Of a DNA stretch of 64,000 bases, positions 39,377 through 51,734 are shown piece after piece. The number at the start of each line of letters is the position of its first letter. Position 1 is the stretch's first letter. Under the pieces are notes generated by a model. That model was not told the DNA's origin and ran no database searches. It saw nothing but the letters and a program-made list of their open reading frames with translations. Origin of the DNA: Daphnia carinata (taxonomy: Eukaryota; Arthropoda; Branchiopoda; Diplostraca; Daphniidae); contig NC_081331.1 of the NCBI RefSeq assembly GCF_022539665.2, positions 12,494,638-12,558,637 on the forward strand. Reading direction: 5' to 3'. Both the position numbers and the translations under genes were made by a program.

Positions 39377-39752
39377 TTTCACCTAGCCCTAAAAATTTTT
39401 GCGTACGTTTACTTGGCAAAAAATACAGAATTCACATTGGCATTAGAGCCATCAGCCATGTGCTAAAACAGATGAAATTTCGTCTGCTACTGGCATCTGA
39501 CTTCACTTGAGTTAGAAAGTTCAATACGGCAATGCCGCATAACGCTCAGTTCTCTTTTAAATACTTTCAAATCACTATCGTCATTCAAATTAAGAAAAAT
39601 AATAATGATAAAAAAGAAAATTCCTAAGTAAGCTTCTTCTCTGAGCAGTAATTAACATACCACAAAAATTGGGTCCGATCGTCGCATTATCTATAGCTAT
39701 CCGAAAATAATGAACGCCGGGAAACCGAATGCATACAGTCTCTCTGAGTTAA

Positions 39753-39896
39753 TACTAGATATGGTGCAAAATAATGGCAAATTGGAATTGTAACCATTGT
39801 ATTCGTCAATGTCATCACAGTGCGTGCGTAATTAGCTGTCATACCAGCTTGATTGATAAGAAAGCAGGGTGCAAAACACCAGGCCAAGAATGTCGC
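39753..39896 (-). pseudogene. Relic of an SLC17 transporter exon
   Basis: The minus strand encodes a stretch matching the exon-10 region of the neighbouring SLC17 genes: here MTANYARTVMTLTNTMVTIP, there [20 protein letters not shown] in copy D. The match runs about 45 residues with one small insertion. No flanking exons in the right order, no matching donor (the copies use GGAAAC or GGAAAT then GT) and no 3' exon were found. It is best read as a leftover of a fifth, more divergent copy at the downstream edge of the array. It could also be an isolated exon of a highly rearranged gene. Confidence 0.65.
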
Positions 39897-40151
39897 CCTG
39901 GCAGTCAACAAGACGGACGGGACGTCAATTTTGCAGTCTACCCCTGTATGGAACAGTTCGTATCAAGTGGAAACAGTATACAAGAATGGTACAGGACTTA
40001 GAACTGTGTAAAGATGTTTTCAGAAGTTAATCCATTCACGAGATGATCTCATTATTTCTTAGCTACGAGCAAGGCATTATTTGAGTTTTGATTCCTCTCC
40101 TCTATTATTTTTTGTTTTTATTTTCTATATTATCCAGTTCTCGTTTCCTTT

Positions 40152-42630
40152 TCAACTTCTTCTCGCTTGATCTCCCTCGGTTTCGCTCTTGCCAGATTCG
40201 CTTTTACGCTGGAAAACAGTGTTCCATGGTTGTTCTTCTCCAGATCCCAACATGGTGTAGGCAACGAATTCAACGAGATAAACCGCAGCCGATGTGTAAA
40301 AAATGATTTTCCATTGACCCAACGTTTGCTAATATAAGGAAAAGGCGAAAATGTTTAACCGAAAACCAGCTAAGGTATTTGTAAATAAAATTGACTGACA
40401 TTTCCGTGCGTTAAATGGCCGACAAACGCGGGAACGAGGAAACCAGGAACAGTAGCCGCCGTGTTTGTTAGAGCCATTAGGGTGCCTGCATAATTTGGTG
40501 CAATGTCAACGTGGTTGGTGAGGAAGCCGCAATACGTTCCAGCAATGAACATTGTGCTGACAGTCATCAAAGCTACGGCAGCTTGGCGATTACATCCAAC
40601 CAAACTGACGCCGACAAAACAAGCGGCAGGAATAATGGATGCTGATTTGCGACATTTAAATTTTAACAATTATTGTGAAATTTTTGTTTTTGGTTTTGAC
40701 CTATCGAAAGTTTGGCGAGATAACACAGAAACTCACCAATGGCTGTAGATAATTTTCTGACTGTCGTTGTGCTGATCCATCCTTTGTTTTTTGCCCAATC
40801 TAAACGATTGCTCCAAATGATACTGAATATCCATAGACTCAAATAGGGAATTGCAGATAGTCCAGCATTCTTTTGTAAAACCATAATATTTTACGAGCTA
40901 ATAAGATTGGAATATCTTAATATTTTAATCACCTCACTGATATTGAAACGCAAAATGGCCTTCATATATGTGGGTAGTTCAACCAACAACATGTACCACC
41001 CAAAATTGGCGCACGTATGAGCAATAAAAATAGCCCAAAATGGACCTGATGTTGCAATAGCTCTCCACGGCACAGTTAAATTCTATCACATCGAAAAAGA
41101 TTATTATAACTGTCTCATTAAAATCTTTAAGATCGCTTGAGTTAAATTTTTAATGCTCAGTTGTTAAATACCGAATAACCACCGCTCTTATGATGAGATT
41201 GATCTTTGTCGTCCAGGTTGGCTGATAAAGATTTGGAATCAAGATCCCCGTTTTCCAATTTTGCTTCGCATGTCATTTCCTCGTTTCCCTGATCACCGTG
41301 TCCCCTGCTGCATGCACGAAAAAGTTCTAATTCTTCTGGATGGATGCGCGGATGGTCCTGCGGCGAGTCGTAGACGAAGATGAGCCACAAAACGCACCAG
41401 ATCATGGCCAGGCCACCTTGGACGTAGAAAACCGATTCCCAGCCACTGACAGCCGCCAGCATGCCAGAAAATGGAAGGGAAAGTACCGTCCCCAATGCCA
41501 TTCCTGTGAAGCCACAGAGTTTAAATGAGGTAAGGTGCCCTCTCTTGTTAGAAGTGTCTTACCAGCATAGACCAAAGAAGACATCAAGTTGCGCTCTTGC
41601 GGTAAAACCCATTTGGTCAACATAACGTGGACGGCTGGAGGTGACATTCCCTATAATTAATTAACAAAAAAGCGTAATCTTACACACGGATTTGAAGGTT
41701 TCCATTGAGTGAATATGGCCAAGCCAAAAGACTCACAGCGCCCAGTCCTTCAATGAAACGGGCAACGAGGACAGCGATGTAACTTATGTGGGCAGCCAAC
41801 GGTGTTAAAATGGTGAATACGACATTGATGAGGACTGAAATCCAAATGACCCACTTGGCGGAGTATTTTTCAGCTATCCTTGCACCGGGAATCTGAGTAA
41901 GAATGTAACCCCAGAAGTATGCCCCCAAAACCAAGCCTTGGACATTCTCTGGCCACGCAAAAGGTCCATCCTATATTCGTGAACGATTTTCGAAGAGTTA
42001 GAATTCAAGCAATGCCAGCCAATTCATTAGTACAAAAGAAAACAAAAATCTGCTCGTAGTTGATCGAACCTGTATATAGGAGGTTTTGTTTGATTCGGAA
42101 AAAGGATCATGGCAAGCAAATTCAGATGATCCGCTTCTAATGCCGTAAGCCAACGAATGATTCTTTTCAGACAGATAACCTTCGTTGGCCACCGACTCTG
42201 CTCTAAGTTCCGTAGAATTAATCTGATATTTCAAAAAATCAAGAAAGACCGCTATATGTGGTTACGCGTTGGAGCGTGGTTTGAATTACGCTTACCATTA
42301 CAACGATTGCCACACTCAGATTAACCTATTAAGTTATTTGGATTTCCCGACATGTCAACAAATAATCACAACATTAGATACACATTTCCGTTTACATTTT
42401 GGAAGAATGATGGGAAAACAGGCTGGCTTATCGATAAATACCTTCAATCCATAAATGACGGCCAAGGCAATAGACACTAATGCCGTAAAGATGTAACGAG
42501 ATGGTACAAATACTGAAAAATGAAGAAAAAAACGTGATTACTTATTAATGCTTTTACTTAGCTTGGTATTTCGATCTCATTGTGGTTAGGCCACAAAACC
42601 GTTTGGCTTCGTACATTTTCGTGTTGCCAT
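40152..42630 (-). CDS. SLC17 (sialin-like) anion transporter, copy A
   Basis: Eleven exons: 42615-42630, 42442-42512, 42296-42325, 42070-42222, 41737-41970, 41563-41650, 41172-41503, 40933-41082, 40737-40869, 40400-40641, 40152-40328, giving 541 aa. SLC17 proteins are 12-helix major-facilitator transporters that move organic anions, phosphate or glutamate with H+ or Na+. Signs are [10 protein letters not shown] in the first part, a TM4 region [18 protein letters not shown], and [18 protein letters not shown]. The loop after TM6 is long, polar and acidic (GDLDSKSLSANLDDKDQSHH). The 16-nt first exon encodes only MATRK plus one base and was placed from its phase and from copies C and D. Substrate unknown. 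A TATA box lies upstream. Confidence 0.9.
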
Positions 42631-42832
42631 TTTTCGTTATCGGATATTAACGCTCTTGCAGCCACGATGGATCATTCAAAGATAATGGTAGCAAAAACCA
42701 GATCTAGCGGAAACGAACGATATAGGTAATAGTTTCTTTAATGCAGAACCGTTGAAGGCGTCTGCTTCGTTTTAACAGTGCGGATCTTCTACAAACCCTT
42801 GTCCGTTGACCGTAGGTGTAATAGGTAGTGCG

Positions 42833-42842
42833 CTTTTATATA
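42833..42842 (-). promoter_or_regulatory. Probable TATA box of SLC17 copy A
   Basis: The minus strand reads TATATAAAAG, a near-perfect TATA consensus, about 200 bp upstream of the start codon of copy A. A transcription start about 30 bp downstream (near 42810) would leave a 5' leader of about 180 nt. Confidence 0.5.
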
Positions 42843-43978
42843 AATAATGATTATTGTAGCCCTACTAAGTAGCAATCTAAAAGCTGATTGGCTGACGCCT
42901 AGATGATGTAACCAACACAGGAATATGACCTCAGTTCTTAATTGTAAATCTAGCCAAAAACTGTTAAACCCGTCAACCAACAACACAAGTTATTAAAATT
43001 TTATTTTGTTTGGCTTGGCACGCCCTAAAAACACCTTATCGTGGTCGATAACTAGTTCTCAAAAGGAATTTCTTTTAACTTTATTCAGCATAATTTTATA
43101 GTCTCTGCACGGCTTCCGGTGTTGATAAATATGGCTCAGCAATTAGCAGCATCGGCTCATTTAGTTCTATCTGGTTTCCGGTAGCTTAACAAGAGCTTTT
43201 TTACGCAATAAATTCCATTTATTAATGATAAAAATATGAGCTGAGAAAATAACTGTTTCTTACAGGAAAAGAAACTTTCCGATGACATAAGAAAGTATTT
43301 TTACCTTAAAACGCGTTAACATTATATGTTCGAAAACTGACATACTTTCTATTGGTATCAATGAACTTACCCTTTTCGGAGAACTGACCTCCTATGTTAA
43401 AAATACATTGGTCATCACCACAAAAAAACGTGACTTGACTTTACGATAACTAATGGATCTTTAGGGCCTACCACAACACTTATCACAACGCACTGCATAG
43501 AGATTTGAGATTGGAATTCGTATTCCGATAGATCACGTTTAGACTAATGATGGTTTTCATAATGATTCATTTATTTTAGTTTAGTCACGTTACAAAAGAT
43601 CCAGAAAAAGAAAAACACGTGAGTCTCGTAGACATCAGACTGTGACATCACGGGGTTATCAGGGACATCAAAATATTTCTCAATAGTTCAACAGCCATTT
43701 CCACCTTTGTTATCGTTTTTTTTTTTGTTGTTGTCGCGTGGACAACTTAAAGCAAAATGAAAGCTTGCCACAGCTGCCCATGCACAAGAATGCGCATGCA
43801 AATACAATATGACACAGTTTACAAACTGAAAGGGGGTATTGCTTCGAGTAAAACAAGTTTAAGATATCACAGAGTGTAATTGAAACTCCAGGCCTGTAGG
43901 GAATCGCCTATAGTACGTTGTTGAGTGTTCCCTGCTAATGCTATTAGATGGTGTTTAACTTACCAATCTCAGTGAAAA
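42843..43978. other. Intergenic spacer between timeless and SLC17 copy A
   Basis: No coding sequence seen. It should contain the 3' UTR of timeless on its right side and regulatory DNA of SLC17 copy A on its left. Confidence 0.5.
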
Positions 43979-46900
43979 CTAATCATCGTCGGGTGAGTTT
44001 GCGTGGCAAGGCGGGACTGGTGGTTCAACTTTAGTGATCCGCTGCAAGTCAAAGTCGATATCCTGACTATCAACGGGACCAAGAACTAGAGCAGCGCGGA
44101 ATAAAGATTCTGCCGACCACGCAAACGGAATCCGCGGAAAACGGGCAGTCTGAGTGACGGATGTTTGAAGGCCCATCCGAAGCAAAAGTAGTCTGAAGAG
44201 GCTTGAATTCAGTGCTGAAGCTTCGTCCACCGTCCATGGAATTATCGGACAGGGCAATCTCATTTGAAGACTCAGACATGCAACTAGATTGCGGAATTCT
44301 TCATTGACGTACGTACCCAAACGGGCGGAACAGGCTACCAATAAAGACTTCTGAATCCAACGTAGTTTTTGCTGATAGCCTGTTCAAAAAAAAAGAGAAG
44401 AAAGTGAAGGAAAATGTAATATTTAAAATGAATTTAGACCAGAAGCCACAAGTTGGGTTTTTAGTATTTGAAGCTCGGCAAGCTCGGCCTCTATAAAAGA
44501 AGGACTTTTGCAAGCAGTTGACTCTCTCTGGGCGTCGAAGGGAATTTGCTTATCCTGATCAGGAGTTCTGGGGGGCGACCCTTCATAGAAGCAGCCAGTC
44601 TTAGTCTGATGGTCTCGCATAAATTTGCGCACAACGTATTCTATAAGGTCTTGCCAATTTTCACACAACTAAACGAGAAACAAAATCAAATGAACCATCC
44701 CTACAAAATTACAAGCGTTACTAAACGTGAATACCTTGAATTCGCTAGCCCAAATTTGGCTGAAATTGCGCAAAATAACAGGATCGCACAAGAGGTCAAC
44801 TTGACCTAGATCAATGCCGACGTGGTGCAACACCGTAAAAATGCAATCGTTGACGAAAGAGCCGTTTGTCTTAAAATCTCTGAGGGCAGTTCCATATCGA
44901 TCTATTATCGTCCTGCAACAAAATTGTTTTAAATGTTCAGAAATATCAAAGCTCTTCTCAGACGCCGACTGCTTGATAGCACGTTCGAGTGAAAGCAAAA
45001 GTATGTGGTTAGCTTTGATGATTTCACAGAGATATCGCCGACCCTGGTTGTTGGGGTTGAACAGTCGTAATCGGAGCAAAAAGAGTTGACGAAGATCACT
45101 GATGACTAGCAAGTAATCTCGTAGTTGGAAAATCTTTGTTTGCTTCGATTCAGCCAAAGTACAATACGCATCCAATGCTCGAAGATATTCGCCGATGGCG
45201 GTTATTCCTAGATGCAGACGTCGCATAAACGGTGTTAGATCGAGTGACGGTTGTAGTGAGTTAACTTCAAATTCTTCAGTCTGGTGAATCGCATCCCACG
45301 TCAGATGACAAAGAAGATCAATAACAAAAATATTTTTCAAGCACTTCGCATCCAATTTTAATTGTGACGCGAAGCGCATGAAATACGTGATGAGCCATAA
45401 GAAAAATGACTTCTCCGAATGCAGTAAAACATCCTGTTGTATCAGTTTTTGGTGTAGTTCGTTCACTAACGCGTTGAAACCTATTGCGTTAAATACAATA
45501 GGGAAATTGAGATAGTTGTGCCTTTGAAATGAGAGCTTAGATCCTAACCATTTTGCAAAAAAATTGGTATGAATTCTACCAGAAGTTGCGATACATCTTC
45601 CTCCGACGGATTTCGTATAATCTTCGTTTGGATGTGGTGCGATTCACTGCCTTTGTTCTCTTTTTGCTTGTGATTCGTCCCTTTCAATTTTTGTTCCTCC
45701 TTTCCTTTTACAATACATTCCCTAAAGAAAATTTGAACTTTATCTCAATAGAGTATGAATCAACAACTGCATGATGAACCTAAAACCCAAAATTACACGT
45801 TTATTCCATTTCTATCATCAACTCGCGTTAATACTGAAGGTTCATCTTTTCGTGATGTTTCGGAGTAATTAGCAAACCTTAAACCAGTATCCTCTGCTGC
45901 TGCTGATATAAGTTAAAAATTAAAAATAAAGTTTTTCAGGGACATAGCTTGTTATATAACTACCTGATGGACTGGCAATAGCACCATCGTTCGGCTACGA
46001 TCCGGTTCGGTTGTCACATGCAAAAATGGAAGTTTGTTGCTTGAATACATTATTCAACCGGTTCTTAGCTAAGCGGAGTTTGGAAAAAAAAAACTTATGC
46101 TGATATAAGTGTTTCTCACGTCATCATTTGTAGATGAACAGGCCGTATATGCTCTCCTGTCTAGCAGCTTTTCCATGATCTCTGCCGGATGCCCTTGGTA
46201 GAGGAGAGCAATGAGTTGAACGATTGTCACGACCCATTTGCCCTGCAAATATTTTGTTTCGTCTAAGTTGTCTAACTCAGCTCAAGACAGACGCTTATAT
46301 TCAAAACTCTGTATTTGTGGGGAAAACAGGTTCGATGCCCACGTTACGAACACTTTTGCTTTGGGCTACTGTGACCAGTTCGATCGTCAACGAAGTAAAG
46401 AAAATGACGGGATGTCGTGATCAATTGAACTACCATATAAGCAAAGAATCCGAAATTGGCGCAATAGCTTAAAAAAAAAATCGGTCGTGGTTACGTAACA
46501 GCACAATGCGTATTTACAATATTTTCCTGGAATTATGAGACACCACTTCTTGGTTTCAACTTCAAGTGGCCCACGTCGCTATATTAGTATATTCAAAGCA
46601 AATTCCACCCAAAATGTAAAAGGAGGAAAAGGTAGGGTAAGCCAGAAACTTGTACCGTTGTCCTTAGTTGTTGTTGGCGACCAGCAGTATCTTAAAATTT
46701 CCTTTATTTTGTTCGGCCACACCCTGGTCGCTCTTATTTATCTACTCGATAAGCCAAACCCCCTCACAAATAGAAGCCAAATTTTGAATAGCGTTAACTC
46801 TAAATTGCTTACCTTCTGCGAATATGTAAGCAAACTGAGGAGAATTTGGTCAAATCCTTGTGCGAATAATACCCAAATGAGTCGCCTTTGCTGCGAGCCG

Positions 46901-47830
46901 TTAGTTCCAGTATCGTGTCCCATAGGATGCATCCATTCTTCAGTTTTCGTAGAATTGAAAGGTCGTTCAGGAGCGTATAGGACATTACGGATAAGCAACA
47001 GTAAATAGTTGATGAATTCACAATCTCTGGTAGTTAATGGCTGCAAGGAAAGAAACCCGGTTAACTGCGCAATTTGGAATAAACAAGCAAATTTGCTAAA
47101 AGCTTCTCCGTTTTACATTTGTTAAACAGAATGAAAGCTGATCAACGACAGCTTGGGTAACTTTAGGGTCCAAAAACGCATCTTTGGCATTGTAGAGAAA
47201 TTGCGTAAACTCATAGACCATAAACTTTGGCATCGAGATGTCATCGGGCATCGCGTTTGTGGGAATCAGGCAACTGACGGGCACTGTTAACCAAGTAAGC
47301 AGTCTACAGAAAAATAATCGTTAAAACAGTGAACGTTATTTACATTTCAATATGTCTGAACAATCCTGATGCTAACTGATGTGGCCAAAATGGACGAAAA
47401 TCTGAACTTACTCGACTGTTGAACGAATAATGCTAGGTTGATTCACTTGGACCAAAATAGGGATAAGATCCTAAAACGAACATACTGAAATTAGAATGGT
47501 CTTTCTTTTGCAACATAAAATCAGTCAGGCTAAACCGTTGTATCGACCTTATTCAAGATGTCCATAAAGATGAGGGCACGTCGAAGAGCACGCGTATTGG
47601 GATCCTCACAATTTATTTTGGCGTTCATTTTCTTTAGGCAAGCTGTCGGTGAAAATGTAACAAAGAGGATTGAGAAATTATTGTGGAAAGTGGATGAGCA
47701 TCGTACAGATCTATTATGAATTTTTCTTACCCAAGCATTCGTCGCTTATGTAATATTTATCTCGGTAGAAAGTGCCGAGTGGTAGAAGGGACAAGCAAGG
47801 GAAGCCTACGGTTAACGCCATCCAGTCCAT
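43979..47830 (-). CDS. tim: Circadian clock protein TIMELESS, short insect-type form
   Basis: Twelve exons: 47731-47830, 47548-47642, 47412-47470, 47117-47303, 46813-47040, 46120-46242, 45964-45994, 45878-45902, 45549-45721, 44735-45480, 44440-44668, 43979-44379, giving 798 aa. In insects TIM partners PERIOD, delays its turnover and is itself destroyed after light activates cryptochrome. Family landmarks are the MDW start, FTQFLYNAKDAF, LLLIRNVLYAPE, VTIVQLIALLY, SEEDVSQLLVEFIPIFLQNG, FFLWLITYFMRFASQL, FVNDCIFTVLHHVGIDLGQ, DLIEYVVRKFM and, near the end, FRLLLLRMGLQ ... FPRIPFAW. The last block matches Drosophila TIM better than the replication-fork paralogue. Drosophila TIM is about 1400 aa, so the acidic middle and the long C-terminal tail are missing here. 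Two tiny exons (31 and 25 nt) cover the shortened middle and are the least certain part. Confidence 0.9.
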
Positions 47831-48105
47831 AATGTACGTTAGACAACACCGTTTTGGGCTGCTCAGTCAACAAAGAACTTTGCTGCCAACACCAATAATG
47901 CTGTAATAAGACTGAATACCACCACCGAAGATGACGACTCTGAAGGACACACCAAAGAATGTTTGGATGAATTTCTTTTATACCAAAAGAAAGAAAGCAA
48001 CAAAACTTTAATGGGCGTAATACTTGAACCGGTTTTCTCAATCGTAAGGGGTGTATGCTGCTAAAGGGGAAACCTCACTGCAACATCGGAGCCAATTCTA
48101 GTAAG

Positions 48106-48114
48106 CATATATAG
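48106..48114 (-). promoter_or_regulatory. Possible TATA box of timeless
   Basis: The minus strand reads CTATATATG about 280 bp upstream of the tim start codon, with a CAGT initiator-like sequence about 34 bp downstream. No CACGTG E-box was seen between it and the start codon. Weak evidence. Confidence 0.3.
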
Positions 48115-48861
48115 CCTTTCTAATGCATTTCTTTATCCTTAGTATGGCTTGACGTTGTCTACATGCGTGAAACCGATGCATCTCGTTAACTCAAATGGAA
48201 AATTTTCCGTTGACGACCGGTTCTCTGATCGAGGCGAGAAACGATCTTTCCAGACGTCCTTCGGTAGACGTATGAACTACGATTCCGATCAGTTGAACAT
48301 TATATACGCTTTTGATTTTTGACTCATTTCATTCCCGATTTATTTGTGGTTTCGTATCAAATAAACTAATGACGCTACCCTACGCCATACGTGATACGGA
48401 ACACCCATCTTATTATTAGCATGGCTGATTGAATTTATTTAAAAAATAACACTGGAAATGCCGAGTCGATAAAAGAAAGTTGTGATTTGAATGTCGATAC
48501 TGGCAGAGCGAGTACAGCTTACCATTTATAACTCGTTATGCGGTGACGACTCTAATGCGCGAAAGCGTTCGTTCCACGGTAGAACAGGATCGACCAACAT
48601 AAGGACTGCGGTATAAGTAAAGGTAATTCCAAGTACAATCCTCTTAACAAACAGTACATACATGCACGGATAATGTTATGTTGGAAAAGAAGTTACAAAG
48701 GAAATATAATTTTCGAGGGTTTATCGTACGAAATTAAACATTAGTAATGAAATTCATTTAATTAGCAACGTAACAATTTCAATGAACATGAACAACAACA
48801 CAATCGCTTTTTTTTGTTCCCAAAATCTTGCCCGTTTTACATACATCTGACTTCCTTTGTT
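48115..48861. other. Spacer between SLC17 copy B and timeless
   Basis: No coding sequence seen. It probably contains upstream control DNA of timeless and the 3' UTR of SLC17 copy B. Confidence 0.5.
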
Positions 48862-51734
48862 TTAAGGATTTTCAGTTTTTCCTTCTAACTGTTCGCTTTC
48901 GGACTCGTGAAGAACTTCCTTTGCTGTATGCTTCTCCAATTCAGGCTTGTGATCTACCCCTACATGGTTCCATGGTTGTTCTTCTCCAGATGCAAAAACT
49001 GTGTAAACTACAAACTCGAGGACGAAAACCGCTGCCGTTGTGAAAAAAATAATTTGCCATTGGCCCAATGTTTGCTAGAAGAAAAAATTTGTATCTTTAT
49101 CTGTTGCTAAGCAATCAGTATTTACATAATATACTGACATTTCCGTGAGTGAGCTGTCCGACAAAGACGGGAACGATGAATCCCGGAATCGTAGCCGCCG
49201 TGTTGGTCAGAGCCATTAATGTGCCGGCGTAATTCGGAGCAATATCGACGTGATTGGTCAAGAAGCCGCAATACATTCCGGCAACAAACATGGTACCAAG
49301 AGTCATCAACGCCACGGCGGCTTGGCGATCACATCCCACCAAGCTGACGCCGATAAAACAAGCGGCAGGGAACAAGGAGGCTGTTTGCGGGTTTAAAAAT
49401 GTCGGTATGATCATTTAGCCATTAGTTTCAATCTTCAGCTGAATGTTTCGATTGTTCACACTGGCGGATAAAATTGTTCATTCGGATACATACCGATAGC
49501 TGTAGATAATTTGCGTACAGTCGTCGTGGTAATCCATCCTTTGCCTTTTGCCCAATCTAGACGATTGCTCCACATAATGCTAAATATCCATAGACACACG
49601 TACGGAATCGCAGATAACCCAGCGTTCTGTTGCAAGTATTGGAAAGGTTAGTTGGATTTGATGGTTTAGCTCGTGAATTTTCAAATCACGGCTAATAGAT
49701 TTAGTTTGGTTTACCTGACTGATGTTAAAGCGTAAGATGGCCTTCATGTAGGTGGGTAGTTCAACTAACAGCATATACCATCCAAAATTACTGCACGAAT
49801 GAGCAACCAGAATAGCCCAGAACGGACCGGAAGTAGCGAGAGCTTTCCACGGGATAGGCAAATTCTTTTTTAAGGCAAAAACAGCAACACAAAAAAACAT
49901 AGAAATAAATCAAAATCAAATCATCGTAACAGTAATCCGTTTTCTAGTACCGGATGGCCGTGGGCTCCGTGATGGCCTTGTTTTTTCAAGTGTTCCTTGT
50001 GGAATTTAGGATGTTCGTGATGTTTGTGTCCGGCGTGCCATCCGTGCCATCCGTGGAATCCATGCCACCCGTGGAAGCCGTGCCAGTGATGTCCCTGATG
50101 GCTATTTCTTCTTTTCTTAGCAATAGGCTTGTCTGAAATGACGGGAGTCATGACAACAACGGACCCTTCTGCGATGTTGGAATCTTCTAATTGTGCTGCT
50201 TCCTTCGGTGCTTCATGACTTTCGTGGTCATCGTGATGCATGGACGTTTCAAAAAGCTCCAACTCCACTGGATGGATGCGCGGATGATCTTCAGGTGAGT
50301 CGAAGACAAATATCAGCCATAAAACGCACCAGATCATAGCGAGACCTCCTTGGACGTAAAACACCGATTCCCAGCCGAGTGCAGCGGCTAAGATACCGGA
50401 AAATGGCAGCGAGATGACTGTACCTAGCGCCATGCCTGCCGTTTTAAAATTTCTTTATTAGTTTGAACGCTATAAACACTGCATTAAAATGTAGATGGAA
50501 TAATATTTACCAGCGTAAGCCAACGACGACATCAGGTTGCGCTCTTGCGGTAAAACCCATTTGGTCAACATAACGTGAATGGCTGGTAGAGAAACTCCCT
50601 ATTTTGAAAAGAAACGATTTACAGTAAAAACCAAACAAGGATATTGGAAATGAATGAGGAAATCGTAATAAAATAATTGGATCTTACAGCGCCCAGCCCT
50701 TCGATGAAACGGACAACGAGGACGGCGATGTAACTTATGTTGGCAGCCAACGGTGTTAAAATAGTGAAAACAACATTGACGAGAACAGATGCCCAGATGA
50801 CCCACTTGGCCGAATACTTCTCCGCTATCATTCCACCGGGAATCTGAGTCAGAAGGTAGCCCCAAAAGTAGGCGCTCAATACCAATCCTTGAACAGGTTC
50901 GGGCCAAGCGAATGGTCCATCCTATGCAAAGCAATACAAAGAGATTAGACCGATCAATAATTAAGAGAATTATAAAGAAAAATATACTATTCATATGTCG
51001 ATTTTGTTATACCTGTATGGTGACAGTTACGTTGGAATGGGAAACTGGAGCTGCACAAGCAAACTCCTGTGGAGCAGTTCCGTTGTCTTTGGTGCTACCA
51101 TAATGCCCACCGTGAGAGACTTCCGATGCCGCCATAGACGCAAGCTCAGTTGAATTGATCTTTATAAATGAGGGAGAAATAGAGATATATATAATTAATA
51201 TTTATGTTGGCTGGAACGTGAGTTGAATTATTCTTACCATGACGACAATCGCCACACTCAAGTTCACCTGTAGAACATCGTTATGGGATTCCCCATGGAA
51301 AACGAAAAAGAAATCATCTATTAGTGTCGTACTCCTATCTTATGTGATCTATATATATCTATCGATATATATATATGTATCTATCTATGTCAAAATATTC
51401 TAGTGCAGCAGCACTTACCTTCAGTCCATAAATAATCGCCAGGCCGATAGAGACCAGCGCTGTGAAGATGTAACGAGCTGGGATCAAAGCTGAAAATGAC
51501 GAAAAAGATCAAAATTAATTTAGGAAATCGCAGGATCGAACTTGCCAAAATAATGACTTGTTATTTTTATTAATCTTCGAGGTTAAATTGTTATTACAAA
51601 TTTTAGAATCATGAAACTCTGGCTGTAAAGCAACCGAAAACTGCCACACTTACATTTTGAAACTACTAAGAATATCAATAAAAAGATTTAAATAAATGTA
51701 TATGTTTCATTGTTTACTTACGTCCTTTAGCCAT
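48862..51734 (-). CDS. SLC17 (sialin-like) transporter, copy B, with His-rich loop
   Basis: Eleven exons: 51722-51734, 51419-51489, 51238-51267, 51013-51159, 50688-50921, 50511-50598, 49951-50435, 49715-49864, 49494-49626, 49139-49380, 48862-49074, giving 601 aa. The fold and motifs are those of the other copies ([39 protein letters not shown]). It differs in exon 7, which is 485 nt against 227 in copy D. The extra coding sequence makes a basic patch (KPIAKKRRN) followed by a histidine/tryptophan-rich tract in the loop after TM6, expected to face the cytosol. The first exon is 13 nt (MAKG plus one base). The frame stays open upstream, so a longer N terminus cannot be excluded, but copies A, C and D start at the matching place. 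Confidence 0.9.
49951..50100 (-). repeat. His/Trp/Gly-rich codon repeat in SLC17 copy B
   Basis: Fifty codons at the end of exon 7 include 19 histidines. The core is a degenerate repeat of WHGFHG and WHGWH units (protein HWHGFHGWHGFHGWHGWHAG), visible in DNA as repeated CATCCGTG-like blocks on the plus strand. It probably grew by slippage. Histidine-rich loops of this kind bind zinc or copper in other transporters such as ZIP and ZnT; whether this one does is inference. Confidence 0.85.

Noticed and set aside
45600-45774. Plus-strand hydrophobic frame opposite timeless
   Set aside because: It is the antisense of a coding exon of tim.
46328-46340. GGTTCGATGCC, resembling a tRNA B box
   Set aside because: No A box or cloverleaf can be drawn around it, and it lies in an intron of timeless.
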